A stretch of DNA of 64,000 nucleotides from Listeria booriae (GCF_000766865.1 NZ_JNFA01000001.1:85565-149564), one strand, 5' to 3'. Shown: positions 8,565 to 17,624, counted from the first letter of the stretch. Notes: a model not told the origin generated them from the letters alone. Numbers and translations are program-made.

Positions 8565-9242
8565 ATGGAAACAATTTTAACGTTAAATAATATTTCGTAT
8601 CATTATCAATCTGGTGGTAAGCGCCAAGCTATTCTAGAAAATGCGAACTATGACTTCACAGCAGGAACGTTCTACACGATTCTCGGCCCATCTGGCTCAG
8701 GAAAAACAACGATGCTCTCGATTTCGTCTGGTCTTGACGTACCGAACGAAGGCCAAGTATTATATCAAAAACAAAGTCTCGGCACATCACTCAGCCTACA
8801 GAAATATCGTAAAAACCATTGCGCCATCATCTTTCAAGCCTACAATCTGATACCATACATGACGGCCTTGCAAAACGTTATCACAGCAATCGGCATCCAA
8901 CATCCCCGAATGAAAAACAAACGCGCCCATGCGGTCAAAATGTTAACCGAAGTAGGCTTAACGCCTGAACAAATGAAGCGCCCCGTCTTGCAACTAAGCG
9001 GCGGTCAACAACAACGTGTCACCATCGCCCGCGCCTTGTCTGGCAGTGCCCAAATTATTTTTGCAGATGAACCCACCGGTAATCTGGACGGAGAAACCGC
9101 CGATAAAATCATCTACTTGTTCAAAGCCCTCGCGCATCAAATGGACAAATGTATCATCATGGTTACGCATGACAAAGCTATTGCTAAAGAATCCGATATC
9201 ACCTTGACCTTAAAAAATAAACAACTAGTAGAAGTCCTCTAA
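8565..9242 (+). CDS. ABC transporter ATP-binding protein (MacB/LolD type)
   Basis: A 225-residue ATPase for the preceding permease. Walker A GPSGSGKT is at 41-48, Q-loop Q91, signature LSGGQQQR at 144-151, Walker B IIFADEP at 164-170 and switch His at 202. Start ATG 8565 is preferred because AGGTGA (8554-8559) lies just before it; a GTG at 8556 lies inside that ribosome site. Sixteen bases separate it from the permease stop, so the two are one operon. Confidence 0.92.
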   Translation: METILTLNNISYHYQSGGKRQAILENANYDFTAGTFYTILGPSGSGKTTMLSISSGLDVPNEGQVLYQKQSLGTSLSLQKYRKNHCAIIFQAYNLIPYMTALQNVITAIGIQHPRMKNKRAHAVKMLTEVGLTPEQMKRPVLQLSGGQQQRVTIARALSGSAQIIFADEPTGNLDGETADKIIYLFKALAHQMDKCIIMVTHDKAIAKESDITLTLKNKQLVEVL

Positions 9243-9250
9243 CTATGTGA

Positions 9251-9280
9251 GTCTCGTCCATCATTGGCGAGGCTTTTTTG
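9251..9280 (+). terminator. Terminator of the ABC exporter operon
   Basis: An eight-pair stem (GTCTCGTC / GGCGAGGC, with G-T pairs) is followed by six T residues, nine bases after the ATPase stop. Confidence 0.75.
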
Positions 9281-9298
9281 TACGCTCCTCGAAAAATA

Positions 9299-9308
9299 TG
9301 TTTAAACA
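9299..9308 (+). promoter_or_regulatory. Upstream TreR box
   Basis: TGTTTAAACA, identical in core to the operator at 9331-9348 and centred 36 bases upstream of it, allowing cooperative binding or looping by TreR. Confidence 0.6.
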
Positions 9309-9324
9309 AATTTCAAAAAAAAGC

Positions 9325-9353
9325 TTGCATAAGTTGTTTAAACAACTTATAAT
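9325..9353 (+). promoter_or_regulatory. treP promoter with TreR operator filling the spacer
   Basis: TTGCAT (9325-9330) and TATAAT (9348-9353) are separated by 17 bases, and the perfect palindrome AAGTTGTTTAAACAACTT (9331-9348) occupies that spacer. Repressor and RNA polymerase therefore compete for the same DNA. Confidence 0.85.
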
Positions 9354-9361
9354 AAAACCAA

Positions 9362-9375
9362 TGAAATCGATTACA
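9362..9375 (+). promoter_or_regulatory. cre site (CcpA) downstream of the treP promoter
   Basis: TGAAATCGATTACA fits the relaxed cre consensus TGWNANCGNTNWCA at every position. It begins eight bases after the -10 element, so it covers the transcription start, which predicts glucose repression of trehalose use. Confidence 0.7.
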
Positions 9376-9408
9376 TTTTTGATTAGCTCAGAAAGAGGGG
9401 AATTTAAA

Positions 9409-10827
9409 ATGGTAAAGGTAACAAAGAAGAACGTCGCGGCAATTATTGCAGCAATTGGTGGCGAAGATAATATCAACATGGCAACACACTGCATCTCCCG
9501 ACTCCGTTTTCAACTAAAAGACGAGTCAATCGTAGATGAAGCAGCCTTAAAAGAAATCGATATTGTACGTGGTAATTTCAGCTCTAACGGGCAGTATCAA
9601 GTCGTTATTGGACAAGGAACGGTGGATAAAGCATACGAAGAACTCATTCGCCAAACAAATGTCAAAGAAGTAACGACTGCCGAATTAAAAGAAGAAAACG
9701 CAAAGAAACTCAACCCATTGCAAAAAATCGTTAAAATGCTGGCCGATGTATTTATTCCAATTTTGCCAGCGATTGTAGCTAGTGGTCTTTTACTTGGTAT
9801 TAATAATGTTTTAGTTGGTGTTGGGATTTTTGTAGAAGGTAAGTCGCTTGTGGATATGTATCCAAATCTGGCGAGTATTGCTGGAATGATTAGTATGATT
9901 GCCGGGACAGCGTTTGCATTCTTACCGGCGCTCGTTGGTTGGTCTGCTGTGAAGTATTTCGGCGGGAATCCATTGATGGGGATTGTGCTTGGGTTAGTAC
10001 TTGTAAATCCTGCGTTGATGAGTGCGTATGACATTGGTGTGAAGGAACCGCATTACTGGAATTTCTTCGGACTAGAAGTGGCACAAATCGGGTATCAAGG
10101 CCAAGTCTTGCCGGTATTAGTCGCTGCTTGGGTATACGCGACGATTGAAAAAGGGTTGCGACGTGTCATTCCGGATGCGTTCCAATTACTTATTGTGGCG
10201 CCTGTGACGCTACTTGTGACGAGTGCCCTGTCGTTGATTGCGATTGGACCGATTACGCTTGCTATTTCCAACTGGATTACAGATGGTATCGTGAACTTAT
10301 CTAATATTTCGCCGATGATTACCGGGATTTTGTTTGGTGCTTGTTTTGCATTACTTGTTATTACTGGGATGCATCACGCGTTTCTGGCGGTTAACTTACA
10401 ACTTATTTCAACAACTGGAAGAACGATGTTTTGGCCAATTCAAGCGTTGTCTGATACGGCGCAAGGTTCTGCCGCATTGGCAATGGCTTTTGTAACACGA
10501 GATAAAAAGAACCGTAGTATCGCGCTCACCTCTGCCCTCTCCGCCTATCTTGGGATAACGGAGCCGGCGATGTTTGGGGTCAACTTGCGAGCCAAGTATG
10601 CGTTTGTTTGTTCGATGATTGGTGCTGGTCTGGCCGGTGGTTTCATCGCTTATAATGGCGTTATTTCGCAATCGATTGGTGTCAGCGGATTGTTCTCGAT
10701 TCTGTCAATTACAAGAGCGGGCTGGAGTGCCTATGCGATTGGGATGGTTATCGCGATTGGTGTGCCGTTTGTGCTCACTTTCATTATCGGTTTAGCAAGA
10801 CGGAAACAAGGAAATGCAGGATTTTAG
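9409..10827 (+). CDS. treP: Trehalose-specific PTS enzyme IIBC
   Basis: A 472-residue PTS permease that imports trehalose and delivers it as trehalose-6-phosphate. The EIIB domain (1-about 90) has the phosphorylated cysteine C28 in THCISRLRF; the EIIC domain (about 110-465) has ten or so membrane segments and the GITEPAMFGVN motif near the active site. There is no fused EIIA, so a glucose-type EIIA must act in trans. The start at 9409 follows AGAGGGG; the longer frame from 9247 would run through promoter and operators. It overlaps no gene; treA begins 13 bases later. Confidence 0.93.
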   Translation: MVKVTKKNVAAIIAAIGGEDNINMATHCISRLRFQLKDESIVDEAALKEIDIVRGNFSSNGQYQVVIGQGTVDKAYEELIRQTNVKEVTTAELKEENAKKLNPLQKIVKMLADVFIPILPAIVASGLLLGINNVLVGVGIFVEGKSLVDMYPNLASIAGMISMIAGTAFAFLPALVGWSAVKYFGGNPLMGIVLGLVLVNPALMSAYDIGVKEPHYWNFFGLEVAQIGYQGQVLPVLVAAWVYATIEKGLRRVIPDAFQLLIVAPVTLLVTSALSLIAIGPITLAISNWITDGIVNLSNISPMITGILFGACFALLVITGMHHAFLAVNLQLISTTGRTMFWPIQALSDTAQGSAALAMAFVTRDKKNRSIALTSALSAYLGITEPAMFGVNLRAKYAFVCSMIGAGLAGGFIAYNGVISQSIGVSGLFSILSITRAGWSAYAIGMVIAIGVPFVLTFIIGLARRKQGNAGF

Positions 10828-10840
10828 GAGGATGTTTCAT

Positions 10841-12511
10841 ATGAATAACGAATGGTGGCAAAAAGGGACGGTTTATCAAATTTACCCGCGTAGCTTTTAT
10901 GATACAAATGGAGATGGTATCGGCGACATCCGCGGTATTATCGAAAAACTAGATTATTTAGCAAAACTTGGCGTGGATTTGCTTTGGCTAACGCCGATGT
11001 ATGTCTCGCCGCAACGCGATAATGGCTATGACATTGCGGACTACTTCAATATTGATCCACAGTACGGGACGATGGCTGATTTTGATGAACTTTTAGAAAA
11101 AGCGCATCAGCGTGGGCTCAAAATTATGATGGATATGGTAGTCAATCATACGTCCTATCAGCATCATTGGTTTCAGGAGGCTTTGAAGGGCGAGGATAAT
11201 CCGTATCGTGATTATTATATTTGGAAGGACCCTGCGGCTGATGGTGGACCGCCGAATAATTGGTTGTCGAAGTTCAGTGGTTCGGCTTGGGAGTTGGACG
11301 CGGCGTCTGGTCAGTATTATTTGCACTTGTATGAGGTTGGGATGCCTGATTTAAATTGGGAAAATCCAAAATTGCAAGAGGAAATTTATAATATGATGGC
11401 TTGGTGGGGCGAGAAAGGAATCGATGGTTTCCGCCTCGACGTGATTAATAATATTTCTAAAAATCCGGATTTCCCGAACGATTCGTTGGCAACGGCGCAG
11501 GACGATGGGCGTAAGTTTTATGTGGACGGGCCGCATGTGCATGAATATTTGCATCAGATGAACCGTCATGTGTTCGATAAGTATGGTTTGGTGACGGTTG
11601 GTGAGATGTCTTCTACGACGCCGGAACAATGTATTAAGTATACGAATCCGGAGCGTGAGGAACTGAGTATGGCTTTTAATTTCCATCACATGAAGGTGGA
11701 TTATCCAGGCGGGAAGAAATGGGCGAGCGCGAAGTTCCAGTTGACGGACTTGAAGCGGGTTATGACGGAGTGGCAGTTGAAGATGGCGGCTGGTGGTGGC
11801 TGGAACGCCTTGTTCTGGACGAATCATGATCAGCCTCGTGCTTTGGCACGGTTTGCAAATGACACGGTGTACCGGGAACAGAGTGCGAAATTATTGGCGA
11901 TTATTTTGTTCGGATTGCAGGGCACGACGTTTATTTATCAAGGTGAGGAAATCGCGATGACGGATGCCAATTTTACGGATATTTCGCAGTATGATGACGC
12001 GGAGTCGCGGAATGCGTATGCGCACTTGCTTGCGGATGGTGTGACGGCAGCCGATGCGTTGCAAATTTTGCGAGAGAAATCACGGGAAAATGCGCGGATT
12101 CCAATGCAGTGGGATGACACGCCGCATCATGGTTTCACGTCTGGGGAGCCTTGGCTTGCGCCGATTCATGAGGACAACTGGACGGTCGACAAAGCGCTTG
12201 CTAATCCTGATTCGATTTTCTATACGTATCAGCATTTAATTGCGTTGCGTCGGGAGCATGCGATTTTTGCGAATGGTGATTTCCGGCTGCTCGATGCCGA
12301 AAGTGAAGTCATTTATGATTATGCGCGCGAATGGCAAAATGAGGCGCTAGTTGTCGTTGGTAATTTTAGCGAGAAAGAAATGGCGTGGCATGTGCCTGCA
12401 CAGTATCAAAATAAGGATTGCGCAATTCTGGCATCTAACTATGGGCGCGAAACGTTAGAAAATCAGGTGACTTTGCAACCGTATGAAGCGCTGATGCTGC
12501 ATTTAAAATAA
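10841..12511 (+). CDS. treA: Trehalose-6-phosphate hydrolase (alpha,alpha-phosphotrehalase)
   Basis: A 556-residue GH13 glucosidase that splits trehalose-6-phosphate into glucose and glucose-6-phosphate in the cytosol. Family motifs are in order: DMVVNH (98-103), GFRLD with nucleophile D200, GEM with acid/base E255, and TNHD with D330. The N-terminus WWQKGTVYQIYPRSF is typical of the oligo-1,6-glucosidase/TreC branch. AGGAGG lies eight bases before the ATG at 10841, overlapping the treP stop region. Its base use drifts to higher GC in the middle third without loss of motifs. Confidence 0.94.
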   Translation: MNNEWWQKGTVYQIYPRSFYDTNGDGIGDIRGIIEKLDYLAKLGVDLLWLTPMYVSPQRDNGYDIADYFNIDPQYGTMADFDELLEKAHQRGLKIMMDMVVNHTSYQHHWFQEALKGEDNPYRDYYIWKDPAADGGPPNNWLSKFSGSAWELDAASGQYYLHLYEVGMPDLNWENPKLQEEIYNMMAWWGEKGIDGFRLDVINNISKNPDFPNDSLATAQDDGRKFYVDGPHVHEYLHQMNRHVFDKYGLVTVGEMSSTTPEQCIKYTNPEREELSMAFNFHHMKVDYPGGKKWASAKFQLTDLKRVMTEWQLKMAAGGGWNALFWTNHDQPRALARFANDTVYREQSAKLLAIILFGLQGTTFIYQGEEIAMTDANFTDISQYDDAESRNAYAHLLADGVTAADALQILREKSRENARIPMQWDDTPHHGFTSGEPWLAPIHEDNWTVDKALANPDSIFYTYQHLIALRREHAIFANGDFRLLDAESEVIYDYAREWQNEALVVVGNFSEKEMAWHVPAQYQNKDCAILASNYGRETLENQVTLQPYEALMLHLK

Positions 12512-12552
12512 AGCTTTACTTTGAACGGCTTGCGTGTTACTATTAGTTTTAT

Positions 12553-12686
12553 GCGATGAGCCTACAAGCAGTGTGAAATAATCACTGCCTACCCCTTAAA
12601 CATCAATGCTTTGTGGAAGGCAGTTTAAGGGCGCTATAAAAACAGGATTTCCAGTTTCTTATGAGACTGAAAATCCTGTTTTTTCA
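12553..12686 (+). ncRNA. Candidate small RNA downstream of treA
   Basis: About 130 bases with no credible reading frame form three stem-loops: GCAGTG/CACTGC, then CCCTTAAAC/GTTTAAGGG with an inner TGCTTT/AAGGCA hairpin, then a strong terminator at 12641-12686. The CCCCTT stretch at the second stem resembles the C-rich seed of Firmicute small RNAs that bind ribosome sites. A weak promoter (TTGAAC at about 12530, TAGTTT 17 bases on) may drive it, or it may be a processed 3' UTR of the tre operon. It does not match any RNA family I can recall. Confidence 0.5.
12641..12686. terminator. Strong bidirectional terminator
   Basis: AACAGGATTT and AAATCCTGTT arms with a continuing CAGT/ACTG stem, six T residues on the plus strand. 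It ends the candidate small RNA and also stands just after the stop of the minus-strand HAD gene. Confidence 0.85.
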
Positions 12687-12687
12687 T

Positions 12688-13461
12688 TTATTCAAGTAAT
12701 CCGCATAACCGCAAGCCTTTTGCGATGCCATCCTCGTTATTATTTGCTGTGATAAAGGCTGCTTTTTCCTTCAATGATGGTACGGCATTGTCCATCGCAA
12801 CCGCATAATCCACCGCTTCAAACATCTCCAAATCGTTCATACCATCACCAAATGCATACGTTGGCACATCTTCAAATCCCATTACCTCTAATAATTTAGC
12901 AATCCCACGCGCTTTCGAACCGCCTTTTGGCACAACGTCATTACTAAACGGCGTATTGCGTACAAATTGAAAATACGGATACCGCTCTGGGAAAAAGTCA
13001 TCGCCCTGCTCTAACAACAGCAGTAACATATAAATTGGCTCTTTTAAATAAAGCTCGGCGTCGATTTCTGGTGATGCTTCGCCTAAATAACGATAATGCT
13101 TCTCCATAATCTCATTTTGCGCCGTCGCACGTATTTTTTCTTCCGTATAAAAAGCCATTTCGACACATTGTGACTGGGCGCCTTCGTGCAACGCTTTAAT
13201 TTCCGCCACATCGATTGGATTCGTGTAAACTTCTTTGCCATCATACATCACATATTGGCCATTCATCGCAATAACAGAAGTCATTTTTGTCGCTTCAAGT
13301 ACATGCTCGATTTCGCATAACGTCCGTCCAGTCGCAATGATTGGCATAATATTTTTGGCACGTAATGCTTGTAACGCTTGGACAGAACTGGGCGCCACCA
13401 CAGAATCGCTCGTCAGTAACGTCCCATCTAAATCAAAAAAACAAATAGCTGCTGGTTTCAA
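12688..13461 (-). CDS. Cof-type HAD family phosphatase
   Basis: A 257-residue haloacid dehalogenase-type hydrolase of the Cof/IIB class, which dephosphorylates sugar phosphates, FMN or similar small molecules. Motif I FFDLDGTLL has nucleophile D10 and acid D12, motif II IATGR is at about 41-45, and motif IV GDGMNDLEM is near 215. The cap domain lies between. The start is a TTG at 13461 with AAAGGA nine bases before it. It is transcribed alone, away from the haem genes. Substrate not predictable. Confidence 0.88.
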   Translation of the reverse strand: MKPAAICFFDLDGTLLTSDSVVAPSSVQALQALRAKNIMPIIATGRTLCEIEHVLEATKMTSVIAMNGQYVMYDGKEVYTNPIDVAEIKALHEGAQSQCVEMAFYTEEKIRATAQNEIMEKHYRYLGEASPEIDAELYLKEPIYMLLLLLEQGDDFFPERYPYFQFVRNTPFSNDVVPKGGSKARGIAKLLEVMGFEDVPTYAFGDGMNDLEMFEAVDYAVAMDNAVPSLKEKAAFITANNNEDGIAKGLRLCGLLE

Positions 13462-13519
13462 AAAATCAAATCCTTTCCCGATTTCACTTCTTCCACCTTA
13501 TCATATTTGAACCACACAA

Positions 13520-13551
13520 AAAACCGATTCGCATTTGAGCAAACCGGTTTT
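13520..13551 (-). terminator. Terminator of the small HTH gene
   Basis: AAAACCG/CGGTTTT outer stem with an inner TTCGC/GCAAA stem, followed on the minus strand by a run of T residues. Confidence 0.65.
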
Positions 13552-13555
13552 ATTA

Positions 13556-13903
13556 TTAGTTATTGTTGTAATAGACATCGCCAATTTGTAGCATTGCGCT
13601 AATCGTATTGTACTTGTCATCACCGATATGAATTTTCTCGTCATCTTCTTGATAATGAATAGGCATCGATAACAATGTTTCTTTATCTTGTTTAAAGTAA
13701 TGTGTATCCAAACCTAGCTTTTCTGTCACTCTAACTATGTATTTATTGAATTTGGTATTACTTCTAACTTTGCCATTCAAAATCGCTTCCGCCGTGGCTT
13801 GTGAAAAATTAGTCGCCTTTGCAAATGAGCGTTTCGTAAAGCCGTTCAATCTTATATATAAATTAATATTTTCTGCGATTCGTTTCTTTTCTATTTTATC
13901 CAT
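13556..13903 (-). CDS. Small Cro/CI-like helix-turn-helix protein
   Basis: A 115-residue protein. Residues 5-65 look like a lambda-repressor type HTH (RSFAKATNFSQATAEAILNGKV), followed by a short acidic C-terminal part (85-115) of unknown role. Charged start MDKIEKKRIAENINLYIRL and lack of a membrane segment suggest a cytosolic regulator. The start ATG has GGGAGG nine bases upstream. A cre-like site lies about 100 bases before it. I do not recognise an orthologue. It could be a domesticated remnant of a mobile element regulator, but nothing mobile is next to it. Confidence 0.7.
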   Translation of the reverse strand: MDKIEKKRIAENINLYIRLNGFTKRSFAKATNFSQATAEAILNGKVRSNTKFNKYIVRVTEKLGLDTHYFKQDKETLLSMPIHYQEDDEKIHIGDDKYNTISAMLQIGDVYYNNN

Positions 13904-14000
13904 TTTCTTTTCCTCCCGTATTGGGTATGTCTATGCTGTTATTATGCCCGAGTAAAATGAGAATATGATTAAAACTAGGTAGTATTATGGTAATAATTCA

Positions 14001-14014
14001 TGATAGCGCTTACT
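14001..14014. promoter_or_regulatory. cre-like site
   Basis: TGATAGCGCTTACT matches the cre consensus TGWAARCGYTWNCW at 13 of 14 positions in one orientation and equally in the other. It lies between the hemY stop and the small HTH gene, about 100 bases before that gene. Confidence 0.45.
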
Positions 14015-14033
14015 AACAAGTGTTTAAGCCAAA

Positions 14034-14061
14034 ACAAAAACCCAGAAAAAATTCTGAGTTT
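14034..14061 (-). terminator. Terminator of the hemEHY operon
   Basis: AAACCCAGAA/TTCTGAGTTT arms around an A-rich loop, followed on the minus strand by TTTTTGTTTT. The stem overlaps the hemY stop codon. Confidence 0.7.
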
Positions 14062-15460
14062 AGTTTTTTAAGAAATTTAGTACGGATGTGACGCCGGATT
14101 TTGCTTGGCGGACACATTCGGATAATTCCACACCTTCAAAAGAAGCGCCACCTGCAAAAATACCTGGATAGGATTGCTTGAACTCGCTGTAAATGGCTTC
14201 TTTACGGCGCTCGTGGCCCACGGTGTATTGCGGGATGCTATTACGCCATCTTGTCACCGTGGTGAATTCTGGTGCTTGATTGATTTTCATGATTCTATTT
14301 AGATCGCTTAGAACCGTTTCTTCAATCGCCTTGTCCGCTAAATCAACAATCGACTCTTCTTTACGACGCCCAACAAAAGCACGAAGCAAAATTTTATCTT
14401 CCGGCACAGTATGCGGCCATTTTCGGTGAATCCAAGAACATGCAGCCATCGAAAAATCTTCGTTTCGCGATACGACAAATCCACTACCTTTAATGTCTTC
14501 TACCACCGCATCTTTCGGAAACACCATGGCTACCGTCGCAACACTTGCCGCTGGAATTTCTCCTATCTGTTCAAAAACAGCATCGCCACGGAACAATGGA
14601 ACAATTTCTTGGTACGGTAAAGCGATAAAAATACTATCTGCTTGAAGCTTTTCTTTCTTAGAAATCGTGATTTCATAGCCTCGCGGTTGTCTTGTAATCG
14701 CTTGGACACGCTTGCCTTTTTTTATAATTTTTGTGGAAAGTTCTTGTTCTAGCGCTGATACGACCGAAGAAAGGCCTTCGCGAACAGTTAAGAACGTGGC
14801 TTCCGTCGGTTGTTTCGCCGTCGTTTCATTATAGATTTGGCGAACGCCTTTTAAAAGACTGCCGTGCTCATCTTCTAATTTCAGAAACTGTTCTCCCGTA
14901 GCTTCTGCGCTCATTTCATCTAAATCGCCGGCGTAAATGCCTGACATGAGCGGCTCCAAAATATTGTCCACCATCTCATCGCCAACACGCGCCCGCAAAA
15001 ACGTACCAAGCGCCATGTCCTCGTTAGCCACGCGTTTCTTGCCTAAAAACAAATCACCGAGCACGCGAAATTTACCGCTTGACGATAACAATCTTGATTT
15101 GAAAAAAGGGCGGAATCGCGTCGGAATTCCCATAATAGAACCTTTAGGAATCGCATGCAGTCCTTGCTTTGCCAACACGAAATTCTCGCCCGTCGCGTTC
15201 TCCACAAGGCAGTCCTCCATCCCAAGATCCTTCACCAAATCTTGCATTTCCGGCTTTCGGCGCAAAAATGAATCGGGACCGCGCTCAATAATGTAGCCGT
15301 CCCGCTTCATCGTATCAATCTTTCCCCCGACTTTTGTACCTGCTTCTAATAATACTAATTCATAGTCTAGATTTTGTTTTTCAAGTTCTTTTTTTAAGTA
15401 AAATGTGCTTGATAATCCTGTAATTCCCCCACCAATTACAACAATTTTCTTTCTCACCAC
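14060..15460 (-). CDS. hemY: Coproporphyrinogen III oxidase (HemY/CgoX)
   Basis: A 466-residue FAD enzyme of the protoporphyrinogen oxidase family. In Gram-positive bacteria this protein oxidises coproporphyrinogen III to coproporphyrin III in the coproporphyrin-dependent haem pathway. The dinucleotide fold VVIGGGITGLSS is at the N-terminus, and the C-terminus has the FAGGASFEGVELSECVRQAKSG motif that contacts FAD. Of several clustered GTG codons, 15460 is chosen because AAGGTGA lies nine bases before it; 15469 would abut that site and 15457 is also possible. It is last in the hemE-hemH-hemY operon. Confidence 0.92.
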   Translation of the reverse strand: MVRKKIVVIGGGITGLSSTFYLKKELEKQNLDYELVLLEAGTKVGGKIDTMKRDGYIIERGPDSFLRRKPEMQDLVKDLGMEDCLVENATGENFVLAKQGLHAIPKGSIMGIPTRFRPFFKSRLLSSSGKFRVLGDLFLGKKRVANEDMALGTFLRARVGDEMVDNILEPLMSGIYAGDLDEMSAEATGEQFLKLEDEHGSLLKGVRQIYNETTAKQPTEATFLTVREGLSSVVSALEQELSTKIIKKGKRVQAITRQPRGYEITISKKEKLQADSIFIALPYQEIVPLFRGDAVFEQIGEIPAASVATVAMVFPKDAVVEDIKGSGFVVSRNEDFSMAACSWIHRKWPHTVPEDKILLRAFVGRRKEESIVDLADKAIEETVLSDLNRIMKINQAPEFTTVTRWRNSIPQYTVGHERRKEAIYSEFKQSYPGIFAGGASFEGVELSECVRQAKSGVTSVLNFLKN

Positions 15461-15491
15461 AGGAAACACTCACCTTTTTAGTTATATTTCT

Positions 15492-16415
15492 CTATTTTGA
15501 CCAGTTTTTCCAAACAACGGTTGCTAATACGTCTAAAAATTCTTTATCGTCATTTGGCATCGGCGGACGATGGTATGTCGCACCAATCTCATCAGTTACT
15601 ACTTTGCACTCATAATCATTATCATACAGAACTTCTAGATGTTCCGCCACAAAACCGACTGGCGTATAGATGAAATGCTTGTATTTATGCTCTTCAAATA
15701 AGGCGCGCGTCAAATCTTGCACATCAGGCCCAAGCCAAGGCGTGCCAGTCTTTCCTTCACTTTGCCAGCCCAACGCATAATTCGGTACTTTTACTTTATT
15801 AAAAATTAATTTTGCGGTTTCTTCTAATTGGTCTGGATATGGATCGCCATGTTCTTTAATTTTTTCTGGCAAGCTGTGCGCAGAAACAATAAGAACCGCT
15901 TGGTCAAGCTCGTTTTGCGGAATATCGACAGCATTAATCCGGTCAGCCCACATCGTAATAAATTTCGGCTCATCATACCAGCTATCAATCGTTTGAATCG
16001 TTGGCCCGCCAATTTCTTCGGTTTTCTTCAACGCACGACCATTGTATTCTTTCACGCTAAAACTAGAATAATGCGGCGCTAAAATAATCGAAATCGCTTC
16101 TTCGATACCGTCATTCTTCATTTCTTGTACAGCATCTTCGATAAACGGCTCGATATGTTTCAATCCGATGTATGTTTTAAATTCGATATCCGATTGCATC
16201 GCGTTCAATGTTTCCGCCAAACCATAGGCTTGCGCTTGCGTAATTTTGGCAAGTGGTGATAGACCGCCAATGGCATGGTAACGCGAACGTAGATCATCAA
16301 TTAGTTCTTGACTTGGCGTGTGCCCGTGACGAATATCCGTATAATAACGCTCAATATCTTCATCTTTGTACGGTGTTCCGTATGCCATTACTAATAATCC
16401 AACTTTTTTACTCAC
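15492..16415 (-). CDS. hemH: Coproporphyrin ferrochelatase
   Basis: A 307-residue ferrochelatase, named CpfC in the coproporphyrin pathway. It inserts ferrous iron into coproporphyrin III. The family core LLVMAYGTP is at the start, the iron-binding histidine is in SAHSLPEKI (about residue 182), and a conserved acidic residue follows in [15 protein letters not shown] (about 264). The start is GTG 16415, whose first bases overlap the hemE stop (GTGA), so the genes are coupled; GGGGTGGAG lies upstream. Confidence 0.93.
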   Translation of the reverse strand: MSKKVGLLVMAYGTPYKDEDIERYYTDIRHGHTPSQELIDDLRSRYHAIGGLSPLAKITQAQAYGLAETLNAMQSDIEFKTYIGLKHIEPFIEDAVQEMKNDGIEEAISIILAPHYSSFSVKEYNGRALKKTEEIGGPTIQTIDSWYDEPKFITMWADRINAVDIPQNELDQAVLIVSAHSLPEKIKEHGDPYPDQLEETAKLIFNKVKVPNYALGWQSEGKTGTPWLGPDVQDLTRALFEEHKYKHFIYTPVGFVAEHLEVLYDNDYECKVVTDEIGATYHRPPMPNDDKEFLDVLATVVWKNWSK

Positions 16416-17470
16416 TTTTCTCCACCCCTTAATAAAATTGCACTTCTATCGTGAACAAATGTCGTTAGTTCCTTCAACATCGCAGGTGGCACTTCTGGGA
16501 AAACACCATGCCCAAGATTGAAAATAAAGCCCGGTTCCTGCGTACCCTCTTGCAAAATTTGATTTGCTTGTGTCAAACATTTATCGCGCGCCAAAAGTAG
16601 TGCTGGATCAAGATTCCCTTGCAACGCTTTGTTCCCCGCGTGTGTTCTTGCTTCTTTGATCGACATCCGCCAATCCACGCCGACAACATCCACGTCAATA
16701 TCTTGCCATTCCCCTAACAAATGCGTCGCGCCAACTGCCTGCATAATGACTGGCGTCGCAGGACTATGCTGTTTTATCGTTGTTACAATTTGCGTAATTG
16801 CCGGCTTAATATATGTACGGTAATCCGCTGCGCTAAGCGATCCAACCCACGAATCGAAAATCTGAACAGCACTTGCCCCCGCCTTGATTTGTGCTAATAA
16901 ATAATCCGCAGTCATCACGGCTAGTTTTTGCATCAACATATGCCATTCTGCTTCTTTCGTGTACATAAATGCTTTTGTTTGGTGGTAGCTTTTCGATGGC
17001 CCGCCTTCAATCATGTAGCTCGCCAGTGTAAATGGTGCACCAGCAAAACCGATAAGCGGCACCGTTAACTGTTCTTGCGTCAACAACTTAATCGTGTCCA
17101 GCACATACGGAACATGCGAATCTGCCTGGAACAAAGCGAGCTTCTCAATATCCTTGCCATCACGAATTGGATTCTCAATAACAGGACCAATTCCACTCTT
17201 AATTTCGACATCTACACCCATACCAGGTAGCGGCGTCATAATATCCTTATACAAAATCGCTGCATCCACACCATATTGCTCCACAGGAAGACGCGTCACA
17301 TAAGCACATAGCTCTGGCTGATGCGTTATTTCAAATAATGAATACTTCTCCTTTAATTTGCGATATTCCGGCTGAGAACGCCCTGCTTGGCGCATATACC
17401 AAACGGGAATTTGTTCCACGGCTTCTTTTCTCGCGGCACGTAAAAATAAATCATTTTCTAACCTTTTCAT
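16412..17470 (-). CDS. hemE: Uroporphyrinogen decarboxylase
   Basis: A 352-residue enzyme that removes four carboxyl groups from uroporphyrinogen III to make coproporphyrinogen III. The N-terminal signature [10 protein letters not shown] and the second signature [17 protein letters not shown] are intact. It opens the hem operon and overlaps hemH by four bases. AAGGGG lies eight bases before its ATG. The last steps to protohaem (HemQ/ChdC) are not encoded in the window. Confidence 0.95.
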   Translation of the reverse strand: MKRLENDLFLRAARKEAVEQIPVWYMRQAGRSQPEYRKLKEKYSLFEITHQPELCAYVTRLPVEQYGVDAAILYKDIMTPLPGMGVDVEIKSGIGPVIENPIRDGKDIEKLALFQADSHVPYVLDTIKLLTQEQLTVPLIGFAGAPFTLASYMIEGGPSKSYHQTKAFMYTKEAEWHMLMQKLAVMTADYLLAQIKAGASAVQIFDSWVGSLSAADYRTYIKPAITQIVTTIKQHSPATPVIMQAVGATHLLGEWQDIDVDVVGVDWRMSIKEARTHAGNKALQGNLDPALLLARDKCLTQANQILQEGTQEPGFIFNLGHGVFPEVPPAMLKELTTFVHDRSAILLRGGEK

Positions 17471-17519
17471 GACAAAACCCCTTCATTGTTCATTACAGCA
17501 CATAAAAAATGACACCACT

Positions 17520-17534
17520 TTATAATGATTACAA
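17520..17534. promoter_or_regulatory. Fur-box-like sequence between hemE and the haem monooxygenase
   Basis: TTATAATGATTACAA agrees with the 7-1-7 Fur box TGATAATNATTATCA at 11 of 14 defined positions. It lies 50 bases before hemE and 138 before the divergent HmoB gene, near a possible hemE -10 region. Confidence 0.4.
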
Positions 17535-17595
17535 TCTACAGCATACCAAAAAACACAATGAAAAACCAGATATGTAACTTCCCGACGTTTTATTT

Positions 17596-17624
17596 TTGCA
17601 GAAAGAGGAAAATAGTTGTAGTAT
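17596..17624 (+). promoter_or_regulatory. Promoter of the HmoB-like gene
   Basis: TTGCAG and TAGTAT separated by 17 bases, about 48 bases before the start codon. Confidence 0.55.

Noticed and set aside
12553..12686. 6S RNA, SRP RNA, tmRNA or RsaE/RoxS identity of the candidate small RNA
   Set aside because: Length, fold and conserved motifs of these RNAs do not fit; left as an unnamed candidate.
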